From assembly GCA_038373885.1 (NCBI GenBank), contig JAWZYV010001774.1, forward strand, positions 1,612,001 to 1,676,000: a stretch of DNA of 64,000 bases, given 5' to 3'. Both the position numbers and the translations under genes were made by a program. The first letter of the stretch is position 1. Each line of letters starts with the position of its first letter. Below, piece after piece: positions 49,204 through 59,751 of this stretch. This DNA is from Cheiracanthium punctorium. Its lineage: Eukaryota > Arthropoda > Arachnida > Araneae > Cheiracanthiidae. The notes under the pieces were generated by a model that searched no databases, was not told where the DNA came from, and saw nothing but the letters and a program-made list of their open reading frames with translations.

Positions 49204-49784
49204 TATACAAAAAAATGTTTTTTTAATAAATAAAATATAATTTCACTATAGTCTTTAGTTATAAAACAAATCCACAGCACAGTCAGAATACAGAAATGCA
49301 ATCATGGTTAAACAGCTGTGAGGTATAATTAAAGCAAAAAACAAATTTATTTACATGAAAAAGATAAAATAGTACTTACAGTTCACTTCTTTCAGTTAAA
49401 GTATTCAAAACTTTATTTGTTTTACAACAGCTACGAGATATTTTAATCCAATCGTAAGAAACTATGTCCATTAAAGCAAAATCTTTACCAGAAAGCATCC
49501 CCTCCTTACTTATGTTGAGTTTATTTCACAACTCTGAATATGAAAAAGATGCATTTAGTGTTCGCACATAAAATAAAATTATCACAAGCGAATACACCGA
49601 GAAGTTTTATGCATGATGCAATGATATTTTTGTACGTTTAAGGGATCTTAACTCCCACTTGAACTGCAGGCAGAATGAGCAAAAGAACATATTGCATTGA
49701 AAAATTGCTAAAATCAGCTTTGTGGGTATTGTTTTGATTTACGAGCAGAAGTGACTGTGAGACATTCAATTGTCCAAGCTCGCA

Positions 49785-50016
49785 CACTCTAAAAAAAAAT
49801 TCAGTGGATTACTAAGAAATATCTTGGAAAGAAAGATGCCATAACTTTTCTTAGTATTACTGCTAAATAAAGCCATGTAAATCAATTCACATACATGGCT
49901 TTGTTTAGTAGTTATATATGAAAATTATGGCATCATACTAAAAAAAGTGATGGAATCCTTGTTTCCTAGAGATTTCTTAGTAATCAACTGATTAAAAAAA
50001 AATTTTTTTTAGAGTG
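49785..50016. mobile_element. Fold-back MITE, nearly palindromic over its whole length
   Basis: Starts CACTCTAAAAAAAAATTCAG and its complement closes the element at 50016. Arms of roughly 100 bases (TTACTAAGAAAT..., ATGCCATAA..., AGCCATGTA...) pair across a short central loop near 49885. No clear target duplication beyond CA. Non-coding. Confidence 0.75.
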
Positions 50017-50769
50017 CAGGTGCCAGAAGGAAAACGGAAAATGCCCTTTTAGAACGAGACTTCAGTAGATTCGCGGATAATTTTCGTTTTTAAACAGAAT
50101 TTCCGTTAAAAAACTGCAAAAATGCTTTATTTACCAATAAGGGTGTTCTCTCATGAAAATCAGTGAGATATTGTCTGTGAAATTCAGATTTTTTATAACA
50201 ATGTTGTTTCTATTTAAAACATATTCCTTATTATAGTTAATTTATATTGAATTGTATCAGATAATTAGATGAAGTACCCGACATTGACAGGTCACTATGT
50301 AATGCACATTACCAAAATGCCTGAATTGTTATCAGCATTCTTGGAGTACAAAGAATAGAAGTGGCATATTGGCAAAAGTATAGAAATCAAAGTTATTGCT
50401 TCTGTGTATTGTTGAAAGATTACAGGTTAGAGAGTAACCAAGTGCTGAGGGAAACTGCCAATAGAGAAATTATTTTAGTTTCAAAATTAACATTTTATTT
50501 TAGTGGAATGAGCTTTTAACGTCAAAAAAGTATCTCTCGCGTGCAACTAAATTTTATTTGATTCACTTTCAGATATTTTGATAGTATGCCTTCAGAAAAC
50601 GTTGCACAAAGTTTGAAAAATCTTAAAAGGCAAATAAACATTTTTAAAAAATCAACCAATTTTTAAGAATGAAGTAGCTATCTAATATATTGACTCCAGA
50701 AGCCTTAAAGTGATTCCATTTAAAAAAATGCAATTTCTTTAAAGTTCAAAATATGTATTCCAATTAAAG

Positions 50770-51500
50770 AAAGTCCGACATTTATTTTAGTCGTTATTGA
50801 TCTAAATTTTGTTCTGCTCTTTAAAGCCGTTTCTAAGTTATGCGAGAGCAAACATTTACACGATTTTCTCAAAATCTGTGAAATATTCAAAACAATTTTG
50901 GCATCTGTAGTTTAAATTAGCCTGCCACATAATATATTTTCAAATTTCATTCAATATAATTACCATTTCTCAGAAATGGAAGGAACATTTTCTCCGCTTT
51001 CTCAAAATATATAAAAAAATGTTGACGTACTTTGACGTCTATAGTCCACACATACAAGTGACCATCTATGATGATACTAAATTTTATTCCCTTCAGTGGT
51101 TTATATGTGATAAATAATCAAATATTTACACATTTTGAATAAGTTTTCGAAAAATCTCAAAATCTAAGCCAAATTTTCAAAAAATTCGACAGCCATAGTT
51201 TAAATTTCATGTTTAATTGTTAGGTCACCAAATTTCATTTCCTTCGCTTTAGTCGTTATTAAAAGATTCGCGAACAAATATTTACTCAATATGAAGCAAT
51301 TTTCGCAAAATCTCAAAATCCGATTAAAAGTTTTAAAAAAATTCGACGCCTATAGTTTAAGTTGAGTGACTGTCTATCATTGCACCCAATTTCAAAAATC
51401 TAATCAAAATTTTAAAGAAATTTGAAATTTATAGTTTAAGTAGAGTGAACACCTATCATCTCACCAAATTTCCTTTCATTTGTTTCTGTCATTTTTACAT
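50770..51500 (+). repeat. Degenerate tandem repeat, about four units
   Basis: Recurring order of TTAGTCGTTATT, GCGA(G/A)CAAA(C/T)ATTTAC, CAAAATCTC, AATTCGAC(G/A)(T/C)C, TATAGTTTAA and CACCAAATTTC. Units vary in length from about 130 to 200 bases. Confidence 0.65.
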
Positions 51501-53940
51501 CATTTCATTAAAAAGTAAATGAGCAATGCTTTTCTGATAATTTCTTAAGTGTCAATTACTGGAGCTTCAGGTGTCAATCACTAGAGACTAAATGTTCTTC
51601 TTGGAGTCAATTACTAGTGTCGCCACCATGGCAACTTATAAAATATAGAAAAATATAAATTTCTAATATTTTGCAATAAATTATACCTACATGAATTTTC
51701 AAAGTTTACTAAAGTTTTGAAAGCAAAAAGTTTGTTTCAGGATAGATTTAGTAATCAGCAATTACTAGTTAACTGGTTATATTGCTCTTAAAGTGTCAAT
51801 TGCTGGTGCACTTTCCTTAATTTTATTCATGGGTATAAACTTAGTTGGCATAGTCCCCGTAATTGGTGACGCGCTATTATGGTCATGTAAATACAGACTT
51901 GCATAATGTTATGGATCTATATACTTCCTCTGTTCCGTATATGCATGCGACTCTATAATTTTTGGAGTGGAGGGGGATGTTTACGCTCGATTCATATTGC
52001 CTTCGAGAAGAGCAATATCTAATAATATTCTTAAAATAATTTAATCTGGTGGTATTTTTATGTGCCCCGTACAGATCGTGTTCGCCGTTAGTCGTGGGGA
52101 ATTAATTGCACTGCACCCACCGTTCTTGTAAGAAAGATCAAAGAAGAAGAAAAACTGATGGAGAAGAGATGATATCAAGGGTCATGGTTGGCATTTGAGG
52201 GAAAGATTTGGGAGGTTTAAAATGTTCCCCTGGAAGTAAAACAGTGCATTGTAGTGCCTGTAAAATTTGAAAGCCATGAAAACTAACAGACCCATTATCT
52301 CTTATTATGGATTAAGTCGAGGAAGGTCATTGTAAAAGAAATTAGAATTGAAGATATTCTCAGTTTGTGGCCTAAAGTGCTTGTTTTTGTGTAAGTTTAA
52401 GATCGCGTTATATTCAGCGAGTTCCATTTCAAGATGAAGCTTCTGCTTCCAGAATAGAACTGTCTGTAGTACTGATAAAAAAAAATAACTCTTTTCAACT
52501 GTAGTCGGAAAGTGTTTATGATTAGACGATGTCTGTCGGTCCGTCCCTGCTGCAGCAGCCGTAAATGTGCATCGATTACCCCGGATAAATACGGTAGTCA
52601 AAATGAATTCGCAGTTGGTCAAAATGGATCGTATATGCATAGATGCTCTTGATGAACACGCAGTATTCTGCATTAATCTACCTTAACGTAAAGATTAAAC
52701 AGTTTCTTGTTTAAACCCTCCCATGATTTAGCATATAAAATAGTTTACTAGTTAAAAAATCCCAAAGCCATGTAATCTCCATTTAAAATCGCACAAATTG
52801 CGAATTTGTTTTCATATATGACCTAAATTTTGTGGCCGAGTTTATGAATGGAACACAATTTTTTTTTTATTTATATCGTCACGTTTTTGACTGCCGTATA
52901 AGAAACATGGATTTAAAAGAACACGCAACAAAAAATGGTCGGTTTTCTTTGCTTCTTCGTTAGTTCACCTAGTGAGTTCTCTGACAGAATATTATTAAAA
53001 CTTACAACAACTCGCATAAATAATTTGGGTTTTTTTTTTTTATTTAGAGGAGAGAAGAGTATTACGAAATACCATTTACATTTCAGCATATAACTTTACA
53101 GGTATTTGTATAAAATCCCCAAAATCATCATGAGTATACGTACTATAAATATTTGTAATAAAATATAATTTGTAAAGAAAATTACTATTTATTTTGCTGT
53201 TATAGAAAAGTTTACAAATGAATGTTAATTTAAAGTAGTCGGATAAATGGAGTAGGTGATTTAAACCATGGAAAGTTGAAGGTAAGATAACAGCGTCACA
53301 GGGAAAGAAAATTATCGGATTTGTCTGTTTATAAACAAATATTTTAGCAAAATGGAGCTTTTTTTTAATTTTTTTTTTTTTTTAGTGACTATGTCATTTT
53401 ATCTCTCACCCCCTTTATTGAAAATTTTCCAAAAAATGTTTCCCAAAAAGGCGACATAATTTTGCATATATTTAAATACTATTAGTGCGCGTAGAATATG
53501 CATCACATTTATTTTTTCTATAAATAGGTTACAATCATCAAAATCAACATAGGGTTACCAGGCGAAATACACGAAAGATGAGAGATACAATGACATAGTC
53601 AATTGATATCGTTTTAATATGGCAGTAATAAAACTGAAAAATTAGGAGGGTTCAGGGGATCTCCCCCTGACGAGGCTCGAACAGCCAAGTTATTTTTCTA
53701 TTAAGCAAAACAAGAGAAGAAAGAAATAATGAAATATTTTTTGTAGCACTATTTTCATAAGTCGCATGACTTACTTGTTTGTTTCAGTTTAGGGTTTCAA
53801 TTGCTCTGTCCTCCTATTCCTCCTCTATGGGTAGGACCCCTTTCACTTTTTTTTAAACCGGAAATTTTTAAGGAAAAGTGTCGGAACGCGAGAGAGAGAG
53901 AAACAGAAACTGAAAAAAAAAAAAAAAAAATGAAAGACAA
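51501..53940. other. Intronic DNA upstream of the exon 1b island
   Basis: A 122-codon minus-strand frame at 52305-52673 shows no recognisable domain and has no clear flanking splice signals; left uncalled. GTGTCAATT(A/G)CTGG motifs at 51550 and 51789, and inverted at about 46679, hint at an old repeat. Confidence 0.45.
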
Positions 53941-53959
53941 ATGCAAAATTATCTCCCTA

Positions 53960-54003
53960 CCTTTGCGAGGTATTCACCTTTGCGAGGCCCTACCTTTGCG
54001 AGG
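53960..54003 (+). repeat. Short tandem repeat, three CCTTTGCGAGG motifs
   Basis: CCTTTGCGAGG occurs at 53960, 53977 and 53993 with 16-17 base spacing, just upstream of the exon 1b island. It could be a minisatellite or a small cluster of regulatory sites. Confidence 0.6.
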
Positions 54004-54114
54004 TTCGCCCTTTGTCCCTCCCATCAAGGCTTCTATCTCTGTACGATCAGTATAAACAAATAACAAATACGGGCTAATTCCATCAACACGTCCCAAAACA
54101 ATGACACGGTCGCC

Positions 54115-54464
54115 CTAAGCGCATTTAAATTTTTCGCCGATGCGATAGCTTGTTTCTCAGAGAGAGGGGCGCAGGTAAGGGGTGGGGGGATGATGTCCGA
54201 TCCCGCGCATGCGCCCTCTTCCCGCGTGTCGAGAAGCGCGCGCGGGAAGCGGAGGAAAGGGATGGGATGCTGTGTGCTTTGGGATGTGGGAGGCAGGTTT
54301 CAGATTCAGAGAGATTCTCAGCCGGATCAGAGAGCAGCAGCAGTAGTAGGAAGCGAACGGTGGTGGTGGTGGTTGTTCAACAACCAGTTCTTTGGCGTCG
54401 GCGTGTTTTGGGTCACCTTGCGTGTAAATATACCGAGGTATTGCCTACATCCCCCCCTTTTCTG
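54115..54464 (+). promoter_or_regulatory. CpG-rich promoter island and probable 5'UTR of exon 1b
   Basis: A GC- and CpG-rich block in AT-rich surroundings, directly upstream of exon 1b. It holds a palindromic GCGCATGCGC (54205-54214, NRF-1-like), CGCGCGCGGG-type runs near 54236-54246, CAG and GGT trinucleotide runs (54320-54372) and a small palindrome GGTTGTTCAACAACC (54371-54385). Consistent with a broad, TATA-less housekeeping promoter and GC-rich leader. No TSS can be assigned from sequence alone. Confidence 0.55.
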
Positions 54465-54498
54465 ATGGCGGCCGACTGGGGATACGAGGAGCACAACG
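54465..54498 (+). CDS. Alternative first coding exon (1b) of an alpha-carbonic anhydrase, predicted cytosolic form
   Basis: Seen: 11 codons plus one base reading MAADWGYEEHN(G), followed directly by donor GTGAGT at 54499-54504, phase 1. Known: cytosolic alpha-carbonic anhydrases of the CA1/CA2 type start with a short N-terminus holding WGY..HNG, and exon 1 ends within the Gly codon. Motif, length and splice phase all match that pattern. The exon lies at the 3' edge of a CpG-rich island with an NRF-1-like site. The frame stays open upstream to an ATG at 54150, but that translation is low-complexity (runs of S and V), so it is more likely 5'UTR; the ATG at 54465 is preferred because it gives the family's usual length. 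No exon with QSP(I/V)DI or the HFHWG/HLVHW zinc ligands was recognised downstream, so the gene probably continues past the window. Same phase as exon 1a about 37.5 kb upstream, suggesting alternative promoters of one gene. Confidence 0.82.
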
Positions 54499-54592
54499 GT
54501 GAGTTCCTGTTGTTGTAGTTTGGGGAGGCGAGGAACCGGTAAGGTCGTGGTTCTTTTGTGCGCGAGCGAGTTTGGAGGGAAAAAATTGAAAA

Positions 54593-54966
54593 TGAACCCT
54601 TTAACGCGCAGTGTTCCCGCTCTGGGAACACCAAACTCTGACGTTTTGACTGTTGCCAGTCACGAAGAATAGATTGGATTTCTATAAAAAAAAAACTTGC
54701 GGGTGACATAGCTCCACGAGAATCCTTTACTTTTTAGCGCGTCAAAAAATGGTCACGATTATTTTTAACAGCACTGACGTCTGCTGAAAAATGGAAGAAT
54801 GCGAGAACAGCTGGATAGATTGCCCAATGCTGAAAAAAAGGGCAGCCGTTGCCATCGCTCGACTTAACTACTAGCAAGATAGCGGACGATCGAAACGTTC
54901 ATCGCGTGCCACAGATCTAGAGACCCTTTTTTGACTGCAGCTGGCTGTGCGCGGGCACAGCCAGCA
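54593..54966 (+). mobile_element. piggyBac-type MITE, copy 7 (truncated at the hairpin centre)
   Basis: Left boundary is TGAA (54593-54596), a decayed TTAA, with the AACGCGCAG end. The unique part and first hairpin arm are present, but the match stops at the CACAGCCAGC centre near 54966. The second arm and right end are absent and a truncated mariner-type repeat follows. Lies in the intron about 100 bases after exon 1b. Confidence 0.82.
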
Positions 54967-55255
54967 TGTCGATGCCGGCATCTTTTTTAAGGTCTTTGAG
55001 GCATTTTATGATGAAAGGCTGAAATGTTGCGCATCACCTCATTTGTGTGTCGAGCTCATTTTACCAATTAGGAATTTTTTTTGTGTGTGCGGGAGCTGTA
55101 TATAAATTTCAGAAGTGTAACTTTGTGAATATTAACTACAGGAATTTTTTCTTAACGTATTCTTTTTGCTAACTTATTTTGAACAATTACATTGCCCACT
55201 TATTTCTAATAGATAAAGAATTAAAGCTCGTTACCACCTTTTGGGGATACCCTAT
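54967..55255. mobile_element. 5'-truncated relative of the 41.4 kb mariner-type element
   Basis: Its right end (TTAAAGCTCGTTACCACC and TTTTGGGGATACCCTA) matches the right end of the 41.4 kb element. The upstream body shares the GATGAAAGGCTGAAAT and GAATTTTTT segments. The left end is missing where it meets truncated piggyBac copy 7. Confidence 0.6.
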
Positions 55256-55885
55256 TTGTATATTTCACACGATTTACTTTACACTGTAATAAACGATGAA
55301 CGCACGCCAGTTACGTGATTGTCTTAAAATTTCAAATTTGCTTACTAAGATTTTCTGAAACCCGACTCATTTTATAAAATATTGCAGATTCAGTATTTTA
55401 ACCTGAACTCTTCATTACTGGCATACATTTATAGCTTCAGTATTTTCCCCCCGCTTATTTGTGCTTAATACCCCCACACACTTGAAACACATCGAATACA
55501 TTTTTTAAAAGCAACATGATACAGTTTAAAGTTTGGAACCGATTACGATTGTTGTCTCATGATGCAAACTCTGTTTCATGGCCCTTGACCTAAAATAAAG
55601 TCATTACTATCCTGGGGAGAAAAAAAATAACGTCCTCAATTATTAGTATTTTAAATGATTTCTTCAATAACGTGATCTTTATTTTATTTGTTTTATTTAT
55701 TTATTATTATTATTATTATTACTTTTTTTGCACCTAGAAATTAGAATATTTAAATAAAAAGCAGCATGGTATAGTTAAAAGACTGAAACTCATTAAGGCT
55801 CTGGTATAAAGATGCAAAACATGTTTCGAGGCCCTTTACGGAAGTTTTGAACTTATTACCTCAAGGAACAAAGAATATATATGTA

Positions 55886-56773
55886 GGGTGTCCCAGAAAA
55901 ACTGACATAAGCTTTTATTCCTTAAATATTTATCAAAGTTACGTAAAAAGAGGCACAAAATTTTATGATATGGATTAAAATTTTCAGGAAATTAAATCTA
56001 AATAAATACAAAATTTAAATTTTTATATGGCCCCTGTACAAAAAAAAAATAATTCCCAATTAGTAAAATGTGATCGATGCATTAATTAGGTGATGTACAA
56101 AGTTTCAGCCTTTCATCATAAAAAGGTTGAGATATATGTAAACAAATTTCGTGAGTGTCTGTACAATACCAGTAATAGCACATATATTACGTAGTTATAG
56201 AATTATTGCTTTCCTTCGTAATTTTTGTCCGACCCTTGAAACGCGATCCTCAAACGCGAGTTTTTCTTGGAAGCTGTTGGAAGGTGGCTTTAGTCAACAT
56301 ATCTGTATTTTTATATCTCCGACAATTTTTAGGATAAAATGCTACATAACTTTGAAATTTATTGTATATGTCTAAGATCAATATAGGAATAAAAGCGTAA
56401 GTCAGTCCCGCAGTGGTCCAGGCGCTAAACTCCGTTCCCATAAGAACAGGGCAAGTGAAGCAGCATCCGGCTTGGCCAGTGCTTGGGAGAGTCATCTCCC
56501 TCTCGGCTCGTCCGCTGTGGAACCGTGTACTCTAATGGGAGCTGGTGCACGTAAAATCAGTCGTGGCTCCAAAGTCCTCAAAGTTGCTAAACGATACCTC
56601 TGGGGGTGCCGATTTCGGGTGGTACTTGGCCCCTCATCTGGAATCGGTTCAAAATTAGGGACCAACAAGTAGAAGTCCAACCCCCTCGGGGGCACTGGAA
56701 CCCCTCTTTCCATGGTCTATCCATGGACACGACGACAACAACAACAAGCGTACGTCAGTGTTTTGGGATAAAC
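55886..56773. mobile_element. Mariner-type element carrying a SINE insertion
   Basis: TA at 55884-55885 and 56774-56775. Left end GGGTGTCCCAGAAAAACTGA; the right end, inverted, is GTTTATCCCAAAACACTGAC. A SINE at 56406-56747 sits inside the right terminal repeat with an 11-base duplication. Interior relates to the 41.4 and 55.0 kb elements. Confidence 0.72.
56406..56747 (+). mobile_element. SINE family B, complete, with CAA tail
   Basis: tRNA-like head CGCAGTGGTCCAGGCGCTAA, a body of about 280 bases, tail GACGACAACAACAACAA. Flanked by 11-base duplication GCGTA(A/C)GTCAG at 56395-56405 and 56748-56758. The duplication lies inside a mariner terminal repeat. Confidence 0.8.
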
Positions 56774-57286
56774 TATATATATACACACACATAGTGAAAC
56801 CCAGATTCAGCGTCATTCAAGAGACCGAAAATAAAATAATGTTATACGCCGAAAACGACAAGTCGGGGTTCTAGAAAAACAACACATTCAAATGTAATTT
56901 AGGATACATAACTTCTATCTTTTTCCTTTACAATAATTTAGACCTTAGTTTTCAAAATTATTTTTATCACAAATTACATTTACAATACAGCTCTAGTAAA
57001 CTTTTTATTGACCTTCAGTATTTGAAAAGAATGCTTTCATTTTTTTTAACAGCTTGGATTGCTGATTGAATTATATATCCTCATATTTGTTTCCCTGCAC
57101 AATTGCTGTGATTTATTTTAGTGAAAACACCTTAAATGCAGGAAATCTAACGTTATTTGTTGGGATTTATTTGGTGTCCTCTATATTTCGTCAGTACTCA
57201 GTATTTCTTCATCCAGGCTCCCATTTCTCGGCGTTTAGGGGTTGGTCCTGTTAGAAGTTGTTGTTTCTCATTTTGTTTTATGGCCA

Positions 57287-58014
57287 GTCGGAGGGCATCT
57301 CCGACCCCGGGGGAGGTGCCTTTGCCGGAGTACTTTTTAACCCTTTGAGGCTCAGCACTTTCCCAATGCTGAAAAAAGGGCAGCCGTTGCCATCGCTCGA
57401 CTTAACTACCAGCAAGATGGCGGACGATCGAAACGTTCATCGCGTGCCACAGATCTAGAGACACATTTTTTGACGCAGCTGGCTGTGCCGCACAGCCAGC
57501 TGTCGTCAAAAAGAGGGTCTCTATATCTGTGGCACGCGATGAACGTTTCGATCGTCCGCCATCTTTCTGGTAGTTAAGTCGAGCGATGGCAACGGCTGCT
57601 CTTTTTTCAGCATTGGGTAATCAATCCGGCTGTTCTCGCATTCTTCCATTTTTCAGCAGATGTTGGTGCTGTTAAAAATAATCGTGACAATTTTTTTACG
57701 GGAAATGGCGTGCTAAAAAGTAAAGGATTCTCGTGGAGCTATGTCACCCGCAACTCTTTTTATAGAAATAAAATCTATTCTTCGTGACTGGCAACAGTCA
57801 AAACGTCAGAGTTTGGTGTTTCCAGTGCGGGAACACTGCGCGTTAAAGGGTTAAGGGGTTCTAACGCGTATTCATATTGCATCTGGAGAAAACCGATCCA
57901 CACTCCAGACCGTTAGATCGACAGCGCACGGTAGGCCTGTACGCGAAACCTTCACACTTCTGCCGTCTACTATGTTCAGTGTCTTATTCACTCGGTCATG
58001 GTGGGGGCCTTGTC
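57287..58014 (-). mobile_element. SINE family A split by a piggyBac MITE
   Basis: Body 57855-58014 carries TAACGCGTATTCATATTGC, CCAGACCGTTAGATCGACAG and the head TTATTCACTCGGTCATGG. The tail part (GGTGCCTTTGCCGGAGTACT) lies at 57287-57336, on the other side of the TTAA insertion. Confidence 0.76.
57337..57854 (-). mobile_element. piggyBac-type MITE, copy 8, inserted in a SINE
   Basis: TTAA at 57337-57340 and 57851-57854. Full hairpin with a GCAGCTGGCTGTGC/GCACAGCCAGC centre near 57490. Flanking bases on both sides belong to one interrupted tRNA-derived SINE. Confidence 0.87.
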
Positions 58015-58357
58015 CTTTTAGAAAGGCATAGATGCTCAAGCGCATATAGCTGGTGGGTCACACATAACCTCACTAGAAGCTTGTTAAAATATTGTTATGT
58101 ATTTAATTATTTAAGGGTAAGAAATATTTCTTCCCATATCTTCTTCTCTCATTATATCTTCTTCTCTTCATTAAGAAATATTATTTAAGGGGAAGAAATA
58201 TTAAAACAATATTTTAGTGAGTCTCTTCACTGTGTCCCTTTCTCCCCTAGATAAATATATCAAGGTATTCCCGTCTGTGCCACCCCAATGTTAACTGCGT
58301 AAATCAGTACGGGGTCGTCACAAAAAAAAAAAAAAAAAAAAACTTCTCATATATGGA

Positions 58358-59145
58358 CCTCTATCCGCTATTTCGTTCAACCAATAAATATGATATTTCA
58401 GATGTAGTTATTCAGAGATATGCGCTCGAGATTGGGCTCGAATTGTTTTACAATGGATCTCTCGCGGTTACGGTTGCAGTGAAAAAATTTCGAATTTTTC
58501 GAATGCCAACCCCACTTTTTCCTGCGAAAATTGATTAGCGCATTAAAAAAAACACAAATGGCTTTGGAACAATATAATTATGACTAAAATTGGCAGTGTA
58601 AAACGTTTGCAAAGAATAGCATTCTAACGAACCAATGACAGGCCAAAAGAGGAGAAGCAAATTGTTTTCATTCGAATTAAAAGTGTTCAATGCCCTACTG
58701 TTATTTTAACATTTCTACTGTCTATTCGAGTGAATGAATGCGAATTCTGTCAATACACTTCTTGGTGTTCACTTTGGTTCTTTACAATGCTCTTAGCAAA
58801 TGTTTTACGACGTCAATTTTCATCATACGTGCATCGTTCCAAAGTCATTTATAATTTTTCAATCTGCTGATCAACTTTCGCAGAAAAAAGTGGACGTTGC
58901 CATTGGAAAATTTCGAAATTTTTTTCACTGTGATCGTAACCGCGAGAGCTCCATTGTTTTAAACAGTCCCAATCTCGAACACATACCTCTGAATAACTGT
59001 ATCTGAAATATCATCTTGATTGAAATAATTCTTGTTATAAGTATCATTTTATGAGTGCTTTTTTCACAATTTTTTATTTATTTTACCGTTTAACACCAGT
59101 ATTTTGGGTGTTTTTTCCATCATCTTGATTGGTTGAACGGAATGG
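58358..59145. mobile_element. Fold-back element with long inverted arms
   Basis: Left arm 58358-58515 (CCGCTATTTCGTTCAACCAA, GATATTTCAGATGTAG, GAGATTGGGCTCG) is repeated inverted at about 58870-59030, with the outermost part at 59118-59145. The right arm is split by about 95 bases flanked by ATCATCTTGATTG repeats. Short frames in both arms are artefacts. Confidence 0.68.
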
Positions 59146-59537
59146 CGGTAATCTGTAAATTATGTAATCTGTAAAATTAGAGTCCCATACGTCGGGAAGT
59201 TCGTTTTATGACCAAGCCTGGTTTGCAAACACTTTTCGCCTGGAAATTAAATAGACGTAATTCCAGCTTACGCCTTCCTGATACATTCATACTACCTATA
59301 CACCGTTTCTACGCCAGTTTTAGCGAACTGCAGTATAATACCATCTGTTGACTTCTTCCTATATTTAATGAAAGGGAAACTGTACGATTGTATATCTTCA
59401 GTTGTGACAGGGAAAAATAAAAACATCCGTCAAAAGGAAAATAAATAAATACAAGGCTAAATTAGGGAAGTTAAATGAAATAATTTATTATGAACGGAGT
59501 TGAAAAAAAGTGTCTGTGTATGAAAAATTGCAACCAG

Positions 59538-59711
59538 CAGGGGCGTAGCCACGGGGTGGGGGGGTTAGGGGGGTCATACCCCCCCCCTTGAGAAATGTTT
59601 TGCCATACAAAATGCATATTCTTCACTACATTATCACACACACGCATACATATATAAGAGTTGTAGTAGTCGTAACCCCCCCCCCATGAAAAATTTCTGG
59701 CTACGCCCCTG
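59538..59711 (+). mobile_element. hAT-type MITE, CAGTGGCGTAGCC family, copy 3
   Basis: Ends CAGGGGCGTAGCCA and TGGCTACGCCCCTG, with perfect 8-base duplication GCAACCAG (59530-59537, 59712-59719). The two ends share the same substitution relative to the other copies. Confidence 0.9.
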
Positions 59712-59751
59712 GCAACCAGCAAAGCATTTCATCGGAGTTTACTCTATATGT

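Noticed and set aside
52305..52673. 122-codon minus-strand frame
   Set aside because: No domain, no convincing splice sites and ordinary AT-rich surroundings; possible chance frame.
53650..53690. B-box-like GAGGCTCGAACAGCC as another SINE head
   Set aside because: No A box at the right distance and no body similarity to the other families.
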